Shown: piece by piece, positions 35,657-44,434 of the stretch
How positions within the stretch are numbered: the first letter of the stretch is position 1
Layout of the letters: each line of letters opens with the position of its first letter
Assembly: GCA_028819295.1 (NCBI GenBank)
Contig: JAPPMA010000106.1
Coordinates: 1-64,000 of the forward strand
Direction: 5' to 3'
Length of the DNA: 64,000 nt
Source: a bacterium
Lineage (GTDB): Bacteria > Actinomycetota > Acidimicrobiia > Acidimicrobiales > Bin134
Made by a program: the position numbers and the translations under genes
The notes under the pieces: model-generated
Told to the model about the DNA's origin: nothing
What the model saw: the letters and a program-made list of their open reading frames with translations, nothing else
Databases searched by the model: none

Positions 35657-36931
35657 TCAGTCGACGATCTTGATCCGGATGCGCTGATTGCCCAAAGCGA
35701 TGCCCTCCGCGACACCCGCCGAAGCCGGCTTGCGTTTGCCTTTGCCAAAAGCGATCTTGATCGTGCGATCCCCATCGCCGTCATCGGGCCTGCCGATCAG
35801 CACCAGCGTCGCAGTCTGGCCGCCCTCGGTGAACAGCAGTTCACTGAAGGAACCGACCTCAGTTCGCTTGACGCCGGGGCTGCTCTCACTAGCGCGTAAG
35901 CGTATGTTCCAGTCGCGGTGAGCGCGCCCGCCGGTCACCCGCAGCGGCACCCTCACGGCCTCTCCTTTGGACAGCGGACGGCTCAACGACACCGTGAACC
36001 TCGCCTTGCCGTTGTTCTCCGACACTCGCTTCTTCTGCGCAGCAACCGTCACCGTCACCGGCGGGCGGCCATCGCCACCGCCCGACGAATCGACACCCGC
36101 TTCTTGGGCTGTGTTGTGCGACGGATAATCCTCGCTGAACACCGAGGACCGACCGTTAGCGTTGTCCTTCAGCCAGAAGTCCAAATGGCTCTGGTTGCCA
36201 TCGTTATCGGTGAACTGGATTCTGATCTTCGCTTGGATGCAAGCCTTGGTGCGGCCAGCGGCCTGGTCGGGGTAGCGGCCCCAGAAGTAGCCGGAGCTGT
36301 CGTAGTTCAAGCTCGAACCGAACTTTCCGAGCTGACACAGAGCCCCATCGGTGAACCTGATCATGAATTGCTTATCACCCGCAGTGAAGCCGGTCTCCAC
36401 CAACTTTTCAGCCGCACTAGAGGTGCTGCCGCTGGCGGTCTTGATGGCATACAGGATGGAGTCGCCTGAATAGACGCTGCCCGTAGACGACAGCCAGACT
36501 TCTCCACTAGAGCTGCGTGACACGAAGTGGGTGCTGTCGTAGAACACCCGCCGAGACTGGAGTGACTCTGCCGAGATGTCCATGCCACCCAGAACCATCT
36601 CGGGGTCCACGAACACCGACTCCGGGGTCACATCGGGCGACAAGCGCGCGTTCTGCATGTATATGTCATCAATGCTCGAAATGGTGTGCCCGTCCTCCGC
36701 GTAGATGATGCACCCATCCTCTGTCGTGATGTAGAGGTGCTCGTCTATGCACGCAAGCGGGTGATCGTGCCCTTGGTCTCCAGCGGTGTGGGCCATTGCG
36801 ACGGTGCTGGTGGCGACCACGGCAGTTGCCGAGGCAAGGGCGAGCACGCCGAGCAAAGCCGCGATTGCTGCACGGCGAGAAGCCGTTCGCTCTGAGAGCC
36901 CGCTGTGGTGAAATACAACCTTGGTATGCAT
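35657..36931 (-). CDS. Secreted protein with C-terminal Calx-beta-like domain
   Basis: A 424-residue exported protein. Signal peptide: basic start, hydrophobic residues 20-42 and AMA-HTAGD cleavage region. The middle has no known domain but several cysteines (CIDEHLY, DGCIIY, ALCQLG, KACIQ) and DFWLKDNANGRS. Residues ~310-420 (VTVAAQKKRVSENNGKARFT ... TEGGQTATLVLIGRPDDGDGDRTIKIAF) follow the Calx-beta pattern. Likely a surface or extracellular protein with calcium-binding beta-sandwich. ATG 36931 is used since the longer frame has no signal. Divergent from pcrA with 100 bp between. Confidence 0.75.
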   Translation of the reverse strand: MHTKVVFHHSGLSERTASRRAAIAALLGVLALASATAVVATSTVAMAHTAGDQGHDHPLACIDEHLYITTEDGCIIYAEDGHTISSIDDIYMQNARLSPDVTPESVFVDPEMVLGGMDISAESLQSRRVFYDSTHFVSRSSSGEVWLSSTGSVYSGDSILYAIKTASGSTSSAAEKLVETGFTAGDKQFMIRFTDGALCQLGKFGSSLNYDSSGYFWGRYPDQAAGRTKACIQAKIRIQFTDNDGNQSHLDFWLKDNANGRSSVFSEDYPSHNTAQEAGVDSSGGGDGRPPVTVTVAAQKKRVSENNGKARFTVSLSRPLSKGEAVRVPLRVTGGRAHRDWNIRLRASESSPGVKRTEVGSFSELLFTEGGQTATLVLIGRPDDGDGDRTIKIAFGKGKRKPASAGVAEGIALGNQRIRIKIVD

Positions 36932-37031
36932 AAGAGCGCGACAGTAATGGGGCTCGAGGTAGTAATGGCAAATCTGTTTTCCCGCAACTTCGTGACGTAG
37001 CGGGTGCTCGGGCTGTGGGTAGTGTGGCCGA

Positions 37032-39263
37032 GTGTCACCGGCTGCGCTTACCGAGGGCCTGAACCCGGCCCAGATCGACGCGGTCACTCATCCCGGAGGC
37101 CCCATTCTGGTGGTCGCCGGTGCCGGCTCGGGCAAGACCCGCGTCCTCACCCACCGCATTGCCTACCTCATCGACCAACAGCACGTTTCCCCCTTCGCCC
37201 TCCTCGCCATCACCTTCACCAACAAGGCGGCCCAGGAGATGAAGCACCGGGTGGGCGCCCTCGTGGGCCCGGTGGCCGACAAGATGTGGGTGAGCACCTT
37301 CCACTCGGCCTGCGCCCGGATTCTGCGCTACGAGGCCGAGGCCATCGGCTTCCCCTCCAGCTTCACCATCTACGACCAGGCCGACTCGGTGAGGCTCACT
37401 CGCTACATCTGCCGGGATTTCAACCTCGACCCAAAGCGGATGCCGCCCCGGTCAATCCATGCCGCCATCAGCGCGGCCAAGAACGAGATGATCGGCGTGG
37501 CCCAGTACAAGGACCGAGCCTCCAACCTGTTCGAGCGCCGCATCGGCGAGGTCTACGACGAGTACCAGCAGCGCCTGCGCCGGGCCGGGGCCATGGACTT
37601 CGACGATCTCCTGGGCACCACGGTCGACCTCTTCCGACAGCAGCCCGACGTGCTGGACCGCTACCGCCGCCGATTCGAGCATGTGCTGGTGGACGAGTAC
37701 CAGGACACCAACCAGGTGCAGAACCAGCTCGTGCTGCTGCTGGGCCAAAAGCACCGCAATGTGTTCGTGGTGGGCGACGCCGACCAGTCGGTGTACCGCT
37801 TCCGGGGGGCCGACATCCGCAACATCTTGGAGTTCGAGCGGGCCTTCGAGGACGCCACCGTGGTGCTGCTGGAGCAGAACTACCGCTCCACCCAGCGCAT
37901 TCTGAGTGCGGCCAACGCGGTGATCGCCCACAACCTCAGCCGCAAGCCCAAGAACCTGTGGACCGACCAGACCGGCGGCGAGCCCATCGTGCGCTTCTGC
38001 GCCTCCGATGAGTATGAGGAGGCTCGCTGGGTGGCGCGCGAGGCGTTCCGGCTCCACGACGACGAGCAGTTCCGCTGGGATGAGATGGCCGTCTTCTACC
38101 GCACCAACGCCCAGAGCCGGGTGGTGGAGGAGCTGCTGATGGAGGCCGGCGTTCCCTACCAGATCATCGGCGGCACCCGGTTCTACGACCGCCGGGAGAT
38201 CAAGGATGCGCTGGCTTATCTGCGGGTGACAGTGAATCCCGGTGACGCAGTCAGCCTGCTCCGAGCGCTGAACACCCCTAAGCGGGGGGTGGGCGACGGG
38301 TCGGTGGCCAAGCTGGTGGCATGGGCCGATGCCCATGGCCTCACGTTGATGGACTCCTTGGCCCACGCCCCGGAAGCCGGTGTGAGGGGGCGGGCCCTGA
38401 GCGGCATCAACGCCTTTCTGAAGGTGATCGCCGAGGCCCGCGAGAAGCTGGACGACGGCCCGGTCGCGGTGCTGGAGCACTTGCTGGAAGCCAGCGGGTA
38501 CCTTGATCAATTAGAGGCCGAGGCGGCCAGCGAGACCACGGGGGAGACCGATGTGAGCGTGCAGGCCCAGGGGAGGCTGGAGAATCTCGACGAGCTGATC
38601 AGCGTGGCCTCAGAAAGCGACAACGTGAGCGACTTCCTCGAGCTGGTCAGCCTGGTGTCAGACACCGACGAGATGACCGACGATTCCATGCTGACGCTTA
38701 TGACCCTGCACTCGGCCAAAGGCCTTGAGTATCCGGTGGTGTTCTTGATCGGCATGGAGGAGGGCATATTCCCCCACATCCGCTCAATCACCGAGCCCGA
38801 CGAGCTGGAGGAGGAGCGCCGCCTCGCCTATGTGGGCATTACCCGAGCCCGCCAGCGGCTGTACCTGACCCACGCCTGGACCCGCAACGTCCATGGCGCA
38901 TCGATGTACAACGCGCCTTCCCGGTTCTTGGAAGAGATCCCCGAAGAGCTAGTCGACAACCGGGGCAGCAGCCGATCCCGCATGCGCCAGTCTGGATATG
39001 GCCGCGCAACCGACCAGGAAGCCCGCGTCTTCGCCGGGCGGGAGCGGGCGGTGGATGCCGCCCTGGTCGCTCGCCCCCCAGTTGAAGCCGACCCCAACCC
39101 GGCCCATCTCGCGGTAGGCGACGACGTAAACCACTCCACCTTCGGCCTCGGGGTGGTCACCGACGTGAAGGGGACCGGCGGCGACGCCGAGATCACCGTC
39201 AATTTCACCACCGCCGGCTCCAAAGTACTCATGGCCTCTTATGCCCGCCTGGAAAAAGTCTGA
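37032..39263 (+). CDS. pcrA: ATP-dependent DNA helicase PcrA/UvrD
   Basis: A 743-residue superfamily I 3'-5' helicase used in excision repair and replication-fork maintenance. It shows Q motif LNPAQIDAV, motif I VVAGAGSGKTRVL, motif II VDEYQDTN, motif III VGDADQSVYRFRGA, motif IV LEQNYRST, motif V TLHSAKGLEYPVVFLIGMEEG and motif VI RLAYVGITRARQRLYL. The C-terminal end has the Tudor-like VGDDVNHSTFGLGVV region. GTG start at 37032. Length typical. Confidence 0.96.
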   Translation: MSPAALTEGLNPAQIDAVTHPGGPILVVAGAGSGKTRVLTHRIAYLIDQQHVSPFALLAITFTNKAAQEMKHRVGALVGPVADKMWVSTFHSACARILRYEAEAIGFPSSFTIYDQADSVRLTRYICRDFNLDPKRMPPRSIHAAISAAKNEMIGVAQYKDRASNLFERRIGEVYDEYQQRLRRAGAMDFDDLLGTTVDLFRQQPDVLDRYRRRFEHVLVDEYQDTNQVQNQLVLLLGQKHRNVFVVGDADQSVYRFRGADIRNILEFERAFEDATVVLLEQNYRSTQRILSAANAVIAHNLSRKPKNLWTDQTGGEPIVRFCASDEYEEARWVAREAFRLHDDEQFRWDEMAVFYRTNAQSRVVEELLMEAGVPYQIIGGTRFYDRREIKDALAYLRVTVNPGDAVSLLRALNTPKRGVGDGSVAKLVAWADAHGLTLMDSLAHAPEAGVRGRALSGINAFLKVIAEAREKLDDGPVAVLEHLLEASGYLDQLEAEAASETTGETDVSVQAQGRLENLDELISVASESDNVSDFLELVSLVSDTDEMTDDSMLTLMTLHSAKGLEYPVVFLIGMEEGIFPHIRSITEPDELEEERRLAYVGITRARQRLYLTHAWTRNVHGASMYNAPSRFLEEIPEELVDNRGSSRSRMRQSGYGRATDQEARVFAGRERAVDAALVARPPVEADPNPAHLAVGDDVNHSTFGLGVVTDVKGTGGDAEITVNFTTAGSKVLMASYARLEKV

Positions 39264-39344
39264 GTTTCTCCATGTTGCTTTCCTTGTTTGGGACAAGAGG
39301 AGTGGGAAGGCTCGCAGAGCGCAACGGCTTGCTACGGTGGCGTT

Positions 39345-40055
39345 GTGGAGTTGAGCCAGGCGCAGTGGGGGTCAGTCAGCTCGTTTGCCGTGAGAATTGC
39401 CCACTTTACGGGGTGCGTAGCGGAGGCTCACCGTTTGGGGCATGGGCCCGGGGAGTCTCGGAAGCCTTGGGGGATGGGTTTCCAGCGTCGTGCCTGCTTG
39501 ATCTACGCGCAAACGCTGCGAGCCGAGTATCTGCGGGGCGTCGCCGATGTGAGCGGGTACTGCGGTGGGCTGATGGAGAGCGCCGAGCTGGAAGATGGGA
39601 TCGCAGCCGATTGGAAGATCACCGCGGAGTTCCTGCGCTCCACATCGGCGGCCTTGCTGGAGATGCCGGAGGTGGCGAAGGTTGTGCGTGTGACGGGCAC
39701 CGCGGAGATCGGGTCGGTGTCTCCGGCGGTATTGCGGTATGAGCAGTTTGCCGATTTGCTGCATCCGGCGGGCGTCGCCCGGCTGGAGGAGGCGGCCGAG
39801 GCGGTGGCGCGCTTTTGCAAGCTGCGATTGGAGGTGGTGCCAACCGCCCAGGAGGTGGAATGGCTCATCTCTGTAGCCGCCCAAGAGCCGGTAGCGGAAC
39901 TCGCTGAGCGCAACTCGACGTCGGTCAGGGGCATGTACCGGCTCTTGGAGGCCATGTGGTCCCGACTCGGTGTCAACAACCAGGTTCAAGGGGTGGCATT
40001 GGCAGTCCAGCAGGGCTGGATTGCTCCGCCTCCGGCAGAGGTTCGCGACTCCTGA
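39345..40055 (+). CDS. LuxR-type HTH protein, tandem paralogue 1
   Basis: A 236-residue protein from GTG 39345. The C-terminal ~65 residues (EVEWLISVAAQEPVAELAER ... LGVNNQVQGVALAVQQGWI) follow the LuxR/GerE helix-turn-helix. The N-terminal ~150 residues have no known sensor domain but share with its neighbour the motif EAHRLGHGPG followed by a helix with QRRA. It is 35 bp upstream of the related gene. Likely a transcription regulator with an undescribed N-terminal domain. Confidence 0.65.
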   Translation: MELSQAQWGSVSSFAVRIAHFTGCVAEAHRLGHGPGESRKPWGMGFQRRACLIYAQTLRAEYLRGVADVSGYCGGLMESAELEDGIAADWKITAEFLRSTSAALLEMPEVAKVVRVTGTAEIGSVSPAVLRYEQFADLLHPAGVARLEEAAEAVARFCKLRLEVVPTAQEVEWLISVAAQEPVAELAERNSTSVRGMYRLLEAMWSRLGVNNQVQGVALAVQQGWIAPPPAEVRDS

Positions 40056-40090
40056 CTGCCCGCCTCGTTGCAGGGGCCTATGCTTGGTGG

Positions 40091-40798
40091 GTGCGCGTCG
40101 GCGACCGGCAGTTCGAAGTGATTCTGAGGCATGCTGTCCCTATCGAGCGGTACGCCACTCGGATTTCCGAGGCGCACGGACTGGGGCACGGCCCTGGCAG
40201 CTATGCGAACATCTGCGATCTGGAGCTTCAGCGCAAGGCCCGAGAAGTGTGGAAGGAGACGCTCCCGCCGCCTTTTCTGAGCAGTGTGGGCGACTCCTAT
40301 GGGCGTTGCGCACAGCTTATGGGCGCAGTGCTGCCCGATGGCTCTGCCGAAGGTGATTGGGACGTCGTGTGCCGGTACTTGGGGGCGGTCGCGACCGTGA
40401 TGGCTGAAGACTCCGACCTTGGGATACCCGAGGTGCCGCCCGGGAGCGCCGATATCAGGGAGATGCCGGCCGTGATCCACTACGAGAGTCTGGCCGAGCT
40501 GATGCACCCCGATGCTGCGGTTGGGCTGCGGTCGGCATCTGCGGCTGTGGGGCGATATTGCCGATTCGCCGGACAGTCAGCACCCGATGAGACGCAACTC
40601 GCCTGTTTGCAGGGATTGGCCAACGGGGAGAAGCACGCCGACCTCGCCGTGCGGCTGGGATACTCAGAGCGTCATCTCCAGCGGATCCTCGCCGACATGT
40701 GGCACCAGTTCGGCGTAAACGGCACCATAGAAGGCGTGGCACACGCCGTCGCCCAAGGATGGGTAACGGTGCCCGAGTCGTCGCCCAAGGATGGGTAA
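40091..40798 (+). CDS. LuxR-type HTH protein, tandem paralogue 2
   Basis: A 235-residue protein from GTG 40091, paralogous to the gene before it: EAHGLGHGPG near residue 27, and a C-terminal LuxR-type HTH (LACLQGLANGEKHADLAVRL, GYSERHLQRILADMWHQFGV). This HTH is closer to the family consensus than that of the first paralogue. The last codons lie in a 32-bp tandem repeat, which sets the current stop. Function as a regulator is inferred from the HTH. Confidence 0.68.
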   Translation: MRVGDRQFEVILRHAVPIERYATRISEAHGLGHGPGSYANICDLELQRKAREVWKETLPPPFLSSVGDSYGRCAQLMGAVLPDGSAEGDWDVVCRYLGAVATVMAEDSDLGIPEVPPGSADIREMPAVIHYESLAELMHPDAAVGLRSASAAVGRYCRFAGQSAPDETQLACLQGLANGEKHADLAVRLGYSERHLQRILADMWHQFGVNGTIEGVAHAVAQGWVTVPESSPKDG

Positions 40799-40844
40799 CG
40801 GTGCCCGAGTCGTCGCCCAAGGATGGGTAACGGTGCCCAAGTCG
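40754..40844 (+). repeat. 32-bp tandem repeat, nearly three copies
   Basis: Units beginning CAAGGATGGGTAACGG start at 40754, 40786 and 40818; the first two are identical and the third diverges at its end. Because 32 is not a multiple of three, the second unit is read in another frame and supplies the TAA stop of the upstream gene. There are no spacers, so it is not a CRISPR. Confidence 0.92.
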
Positions 40845-40845
40845 T

Positions 40846-40989
40846 TCAATTAACACTCCGAATGGAGCGAACCATATTGGCAGTATCTGGAACGACAATA
40901 AAGGCGAGCAGCACGACGACGATTGCCAAAGCCGCGAGCAGCACGAAGAGAATTGTCAAAGCACCTGTTTGTTGTCTGGTGACGGTCAT
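40846..40989 (-). CDS. Small single-span membrane protein
   Basis: A 47-residue protein starting at ATG 40989 after a strong GGAGGA site 7 bp away; an upstream ATG at 41049 is in the same frame. One long hydrophobic helix (LTILFVLLAALAIVVVLLAF) with short polar ends. No known family. A paired palindrome lies 126 bp upstream and is duplicated before the next minus-strand gene, suggesting common control. Confidence 0.6.
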   Translation of the reverse strand: MTVTRQQTGALTILFVLLAALAIVVVLLAFIVVPDTANMVRSIRSVN

Positions 40990-41114
40990 GGATTGTCCTC
41001 CACTGGATTTTTTTGACGATCGTGTTCGTCTGAGTGTGTAATTTGCCATTTGTCTACCATTCCCTATCTACTTGAATCATACAGGGGCTGTGCGTCGGTG
41101 TTAGCCAAAAATGT

Positions 41115-41150
41115 TGTCAAAACATGACAAGTTTATGTCATGTTTTGACA
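41115..41150. promoter_or_regulatory. Paired palindrome, copy A (TGTCA-N5-TGACA twice, 21 bp apart)
   Basis: Two TGTCA-N5-TGACA palindromes at 41115-41129 and 41136-41150. Each is symmetrical by itself and they are also inverted relative to each other, so the whole 36 bp forms a perfect 15-bp-arm hairpin with loop AGTTTA. The start-to-start spacing of 21 bp is two helical turns, as for side-by-side repressor dimers. It lies upstream of the small membrane protein gene. Confidence 0.75.
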
Positions 41151-41218
41151 AAACGAGGTTGAGGAAAAGGCAAAAGAGCGGCTGGTTTTGCGGATACTGC
41201 TCAGGGCCAGCGGGCAGC

Positions 41219-41362
41219 CTAGTGGTGTGTCGCAGAAATAATCGCGCGTGTCCTGCTAGTGGTGTGTCTTGGGTTTAGTCGCGCGTGTCCTGCTAGGCAT
41301 CGCCGCCCCTCGCTGCGTTGCGCCTCCTTGCCTAGACTGGGGTATGGCTGCGTCGGCGCGCC
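41219..41362 (+). repeat. Dispersed repeat, copy 3, with partial tandem duplication
   Basis: A full unit (41256-41362) preceded by a second partial unit (41219-41259) sharing the CTAG junction. It ends GGCGCGCC like copy 2. It supplies the C-terminal codons and stop of the minus-strand gene at 41256-41687. Confidence 0.88.
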
Positions 41363-41687
41363 TTGCGAGGAACGCCGCTGCCGTCGCAATCCACGGCGCT
41401 AAACAGTGAAGATGTGTGCGGGGCGGGCCGTCGGCGTCAAGGGCCCAGGGAGCGAGTATTGATCCGATCACCAGGTTGTCGTTGCTGACGAAGACGGCTC
41501 CACCGTTGTCCAAGCTCACCACAGAGATGTCTTGGTCGAGGTCGAGTTTCACGGTGTAGGACTTCGGTGCTTGGGTGTTTTCGAAAACGGCCATCATCCT
41601 TTGTTCTGGCTGTGTGGCGGATTCCTGCGGGCAGGACTCCGGCCAGATGTAGCGTTCATTCGAAGATACCGAGAATCGAATTGGCAT
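41256..41687 (-). CDS. Hypothetical protein whose 3' end runs into the dispersed repeat
   Basis: A 143-residue frame from ATG 41687. The first ~85 residues look like genuine coding sequence (MPIRFSVSSNERYIWPES, KLDLDQDISVVSLDNGGAVF, NDNLVIGSILAPWAL); the last ~40 are translated from the repeat and are not protein-like, so the gene appears truncated by the repeat. No known domain. An ATG at 41738 inside the paired palindrome is a less likely start. The paired palindrome copy B lies 15 bp upstream, well placed as an operator. Confidence 0.45.
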   Translation of the reverse strand: MPIRFSVSSNERYIWPESCPQESATQPEQRMMAVFENTQAPKSYTVKLDLDQDISVVSLDNGGAVFVSNDNLVIGSILAPWALDADGPPRTHLHCLAPWIATAAAFLARRADAAIPQSRQGGATQRGAAMPSRTRATKPKTHH

Positions 41688-41701
41688 GGGACTAAAACGA
41701 G

Positions 41702-41737
41702 TGTCAAAACATGACAAGTTTTTGTCATGTTTTGACA
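41702..41737. promoter_or_regulatory. Paired palindrome, copy B
   Basis: Same structure as the element at 41115-41150: TGTCA-N5-TGACA at 41702-41716 and 41723-41737, again 21 bp apart. Thirty-five of 36 bases match copy A (loop AGTTTT instead of AGTTTA). It lies 15 bp upstream of the minus-strand ATG at 41687. Confidence 0.75.
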
Positions 41738-41786
41738 CTTGACAAGGCTGAGACCAGGGTATAGGGAGCGTGTTCTGCTGATTTGC

Positions 41787-42257
41787 TCAGGGGCCGTCGT
41801 TGGCGTTCACATCCACGATGAGGTCGCCGTCGTCCACCCACACCCCGAACTGGGTCAGGCCCTCGCCGGTGGCCGAGTACACCAGGGTGGGATCGCAGGT
41901 GTCCACGAACAGCCGCCGCTTGGCGTTCCAATCGACCACGCAATCACCGCTCGCCCCGGGCGACTGCACGTCGAAGGCGAACCACCCAACCTCGGGATCG
42001 CCGCCGATGTGGTTGATCCAGATGCTGCGCCCCCGGCTCAGCGGGGCCCACGGCACCGGCCCCCGGTTGGTGATCTCGGTGGCCAGGTTCTCGGCGTCGC
42101 CGGCGTTGAAGTCGTCGTCGCCCAGCTTCACCTCGATCTGGTCGGAGCCGGCCAGCGACACCACGGCGAACACAAGCCCCACCCCCAGCCCGATGCTGAT
42201 CACGGAGTAGACAACCGCTCGCAGCGGTGTGATCTTGGGGCCAGATGCGACGGGCAC
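41787..42257 (-). CDS. Membrane-anchored hypothetical protein
   Basis: A 156-residue protein with one membrane helix at residues 15-36 (VVYSVISIGLGVGLVFAVVS) and an outward-facing domain rich in Asp and Gly with two cysteines (GDCVVDW and VDTCDPT) that may form a disulphide. FNAGDAENLATEITNRGPVPW recalls small actinobacterial proteins of unknown role encoded beside central-metabolism genes. Divergent from sucC, 123 bp away. Confidence 0.7.
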   Translation of the reverse strand: MPVASGPKITPLRAVVYSVISIGLGVGLVFAVVSLAGSDQIEVKLGDDDFNAGDAENLATEITNRGPVPWAPLSRGRSIWINHIGGDPEVGWFAFDVQSPGASGDCVVDWNAKRRLFVDTCDPTLVYSATGEGLTQFGVWVDDGDLIVDVNANDGP

Positions 42258-42380
42258 GAGTCCTTCCTCGGTTCGTTCCAGTAGACGACGTTGCTCCTAG
42301 TATCGCGGCGAAGCAACGGCGGAACGAACCACCGCTGAACCACACCGCAAACTTGGCCATAGCGCTGCATTGGGGAGTCC

Positions 42381-43529
42381 GTGGATCTATTTGAATATCA
42401 GGGAAAACAGTTCTTCGCGTCGTACGGGATGTCGGTGTCGCCCGGTGAGGCAGTTACCACCGTGGCCGATGCGGTGGCCGCCGCCGAGCGGTTGGGGGTG
42501 CCGGTGATGGTGAAGGCGCAAGTGCATACCGGCGGGCGAGGCAAGGCCGGGGGCGTCAAGTTCGCCGCCGACATCGATGCCGTCCGCACTCATGCGGCCA
42601 ACATCCTGGGCCTCGACATCCGAGGCCACATTGTGGAAAACCTGTGGATTGAGAAGGCCTCCGACATCGCCGAGGAGTACTACGCGAGCTTCACCCTCGA
42701 CCGGTCGGCCAAACAGCACCTGGGGATGCTGTCGGCCGAGGGCGGGGTGGAGATCGAGGCGGTGGCCGAGGATAACCCCGATGCCATCGCCACGATCTGG
42801 GTCGATCCGGTGGATGGGCTCACCGAAGACCAGTGCCGCCAGTGGGTGCTGTCCGCCAACCTTAATCCCGGCGTGACCGACCAGACGGTGGAGCTGCTGC
42901 TGAAGCTGTATGAGGCCTACACCCGAGGCGACGCCGATCTGGTGGAGATCAACCCGTTGATCGTGACCCCCGAGGGCCGGGTGCATGTGCTGGACGCCAA
43001 GGTCACCCTCGACGGCAACGCCGGCTTCCGCCACGACCTGGCCCCCTTCGACACCACCCAGCCCCGGGATGAGCGGGAGGCCGCGGCCCACGCCAAGGGC
43101 CTGCAATATGTGGGCCTGGAGGGCTCGGTGGGAGTGATCGCCAACGGCGCCGGCTTGGCCATGAGCACGGTGGACGTGGTGAACCAGGCGGGGGGCCGCC
43201 CGGCCAACTTCTTGGACATCGGCGGGGGCGCCAATGCCGATGTGATGGCCAGTGCGCTGGAGGTGATCAACAACGATCCCGATGTGCAGTCCATATTCAT
43301 CAACATCTTCGGGGGCATCACCCGGGGCGAGGAGGTGGCCAACGGCATCATCGAGGCCATGAGCCGGGTGGACATCGCCTCGCCCATCGTGATCCGACTC
43401 GACGGCACCAATGCCGTCTTGGGCTGGCATTTGTTGGAACCGTATCTCAGCGACCGGCTGGTGATTCTGCCCACCATGTTGGAAGCGGCCCGAGAAGCCG
43501 TCGCTCTCGCAGAAGGGGCCGCATCATGA
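42381..43529 (+). CDS. sucC: Succinate-CoA ligase, beta subunit
   Basis: A 382-residue ATP-grasp subunit of succinyl-CoA synthetase, which makes ATP or GTP from succinyl-CoA in the TCA cycle. VKAQVHTGGRGKAGGVK marks the nucleotide site, EINPLIV the metal ligands and NIFGGITRGEEVANGI the CoA-ligase part. GTG start at 42381 (VDLFEYQGKQFFASYG). Overlaps sucD by four bases. Typical length. Confidence 0.97.
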   Translation: MDLFEYQGKQFFASYGMSVSPGEAVTTVADAVAAAERLGVPVMVKAQVHTGGRGKAGGVKFAADIDAVRTHAANILGLDIRGHIVENLWIEKASDIAEEYYASFTLDRSAKQHLGMLSAEGGVEIEAVAEDNPDAIATIWVDPVDGLTEDQCRQWVLSANLNPGVTDQTVELLLKLYEAYTRGDADLVEINPLIVTPEGRVHVLDAKVTLDGNAGFRHDLAPFDTTQPRDEREAAAHAKGLQYVGLEGSVGVIANGAGLAMSTVDVVNQAGGRPANFLDIGGGANADVMASALEVINNDPDVQSIFINIFGGITRGEEVANGIIEAMSRVDIASPIVIRLDGTNAVLGWHLLEPYLSDRLVILPTMLEAAREAVALAEGAAS

Positions 43530-44410
43530 GCATCTTCATCGATGAGAGCACCAAGGTGGTCTACCAGGGCCTCACCGGGAGCCAGGGCCGGTACTACGGC
43601 ATGCTGAACCGGGACTACGGCACCCAGGTGGTGGCCGGCACCAACCCCAAGAAGGCGGGCACCGACGTGGGGGGCGTGCCCGTCTTCGCCACCGTGGCCG
43701 ACGCCGTGGACGCCACCGGCGCCAACGCGTCATGCGTGTTCATCCCCGCCGCCGGTGTGCGCAGCGCAGTGCTCGAGGCCGCCGAGGGCGGGGTGGAGCT
43801 GATCGTTGTCATCACCGAGGGCGTGCCCATGCACGACGAGGCCTACTTCTACAACAAGCTCAAGGCCGACTACCCCGGTGTGCGGCTGCTCGGCCCCAAC
43901 TGTCCCGGCCTCATCAGTCCCGGCAAGGCCAACATCGGCATCACCGCCGGCCACATCGCCAAAGAGGGAGGCCCGGTGGGCATCGTGAGCCGCTCGGGCA
44001 CCCTCACCTACCAGGCGCTCTACGAGCTGAAGCAAAAGGACATCGGCTGCACCACCTGTGTGGGTATCGGCGGCGACCCGGTGCCGGGAACCTCGTTCAT
44101 CGACTGCCTGGCCGCCTTCGAGGACGATCCCGAGACCGAGGCGGTGATGATGATCGGCGAGATCGGCGGGTCGGCCGAGGAGGAGGCCGCCGAGTTCATC
44201 GCCGCCAACGTGTCCAAGCCGGTGGTGGCCTACATCGCCGGCCTCACCGCCCCGCCGGGCAAGAAGATGGGCCACGCCGGGGCCATCGTGTCGGGAGGCA
44301 AGGGCACCGCCCAGGCCAAAATGGACGCCTTGGCCGCCGTCGGCGTCCACATCGGCCAGAGCCCCAGCGAAGCCGGCGACATCATGGCCGAGGTGGTCGC
44401 CACCCTCTGA
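43526..44410 (+). CDS. sucD: Succinate-CoA ligase, alpha subunit
   Basis: A 294-residue CoA-binding subunit. LTGSQGRYYG is the CoA-binding start, LLGPNCPGLISPGK and the active-site phosphohistidine region KKMGHAGAIVSGGKG are present. It completes the heteromer with SucC, to which it is coupled by an ATGA overlap. Confidence 0.97.
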   Translation: MSIFIDESTKVVYQGLTGSQGRYYGMLNRDYGTQVVAGTNPKKAGTDVGGVPVFATVADAVDATGANASCVFIPAAGVRSAVLEAAEGGVELIVVITEGVPMHDEAYFYNKLKADYPGVRLLGPNCPGLISPGKANIGITAGHIAKEGGPVGIVSRSGTLTYQALYELKQKDIGCTTCVGIGGDPVPGTSFIDCLAAFEDDPETEAVMMIGEIGGSAEEEAAEFIAANVSKPVVAYIAGLTAPPGKKMGHAGAIVSGGKGTAQAKMDALAAVGVHIGQSPSEAGDIMAEVVATL

Positions 44411-44434
44411 AAGCCTGGGGCTTGACGCAGCGTG

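Noticed and set aside
40754-40844. CRISPR array
   Set aside because: The 32-bp units are directly adjacent without spacers, and there are no cas genes.
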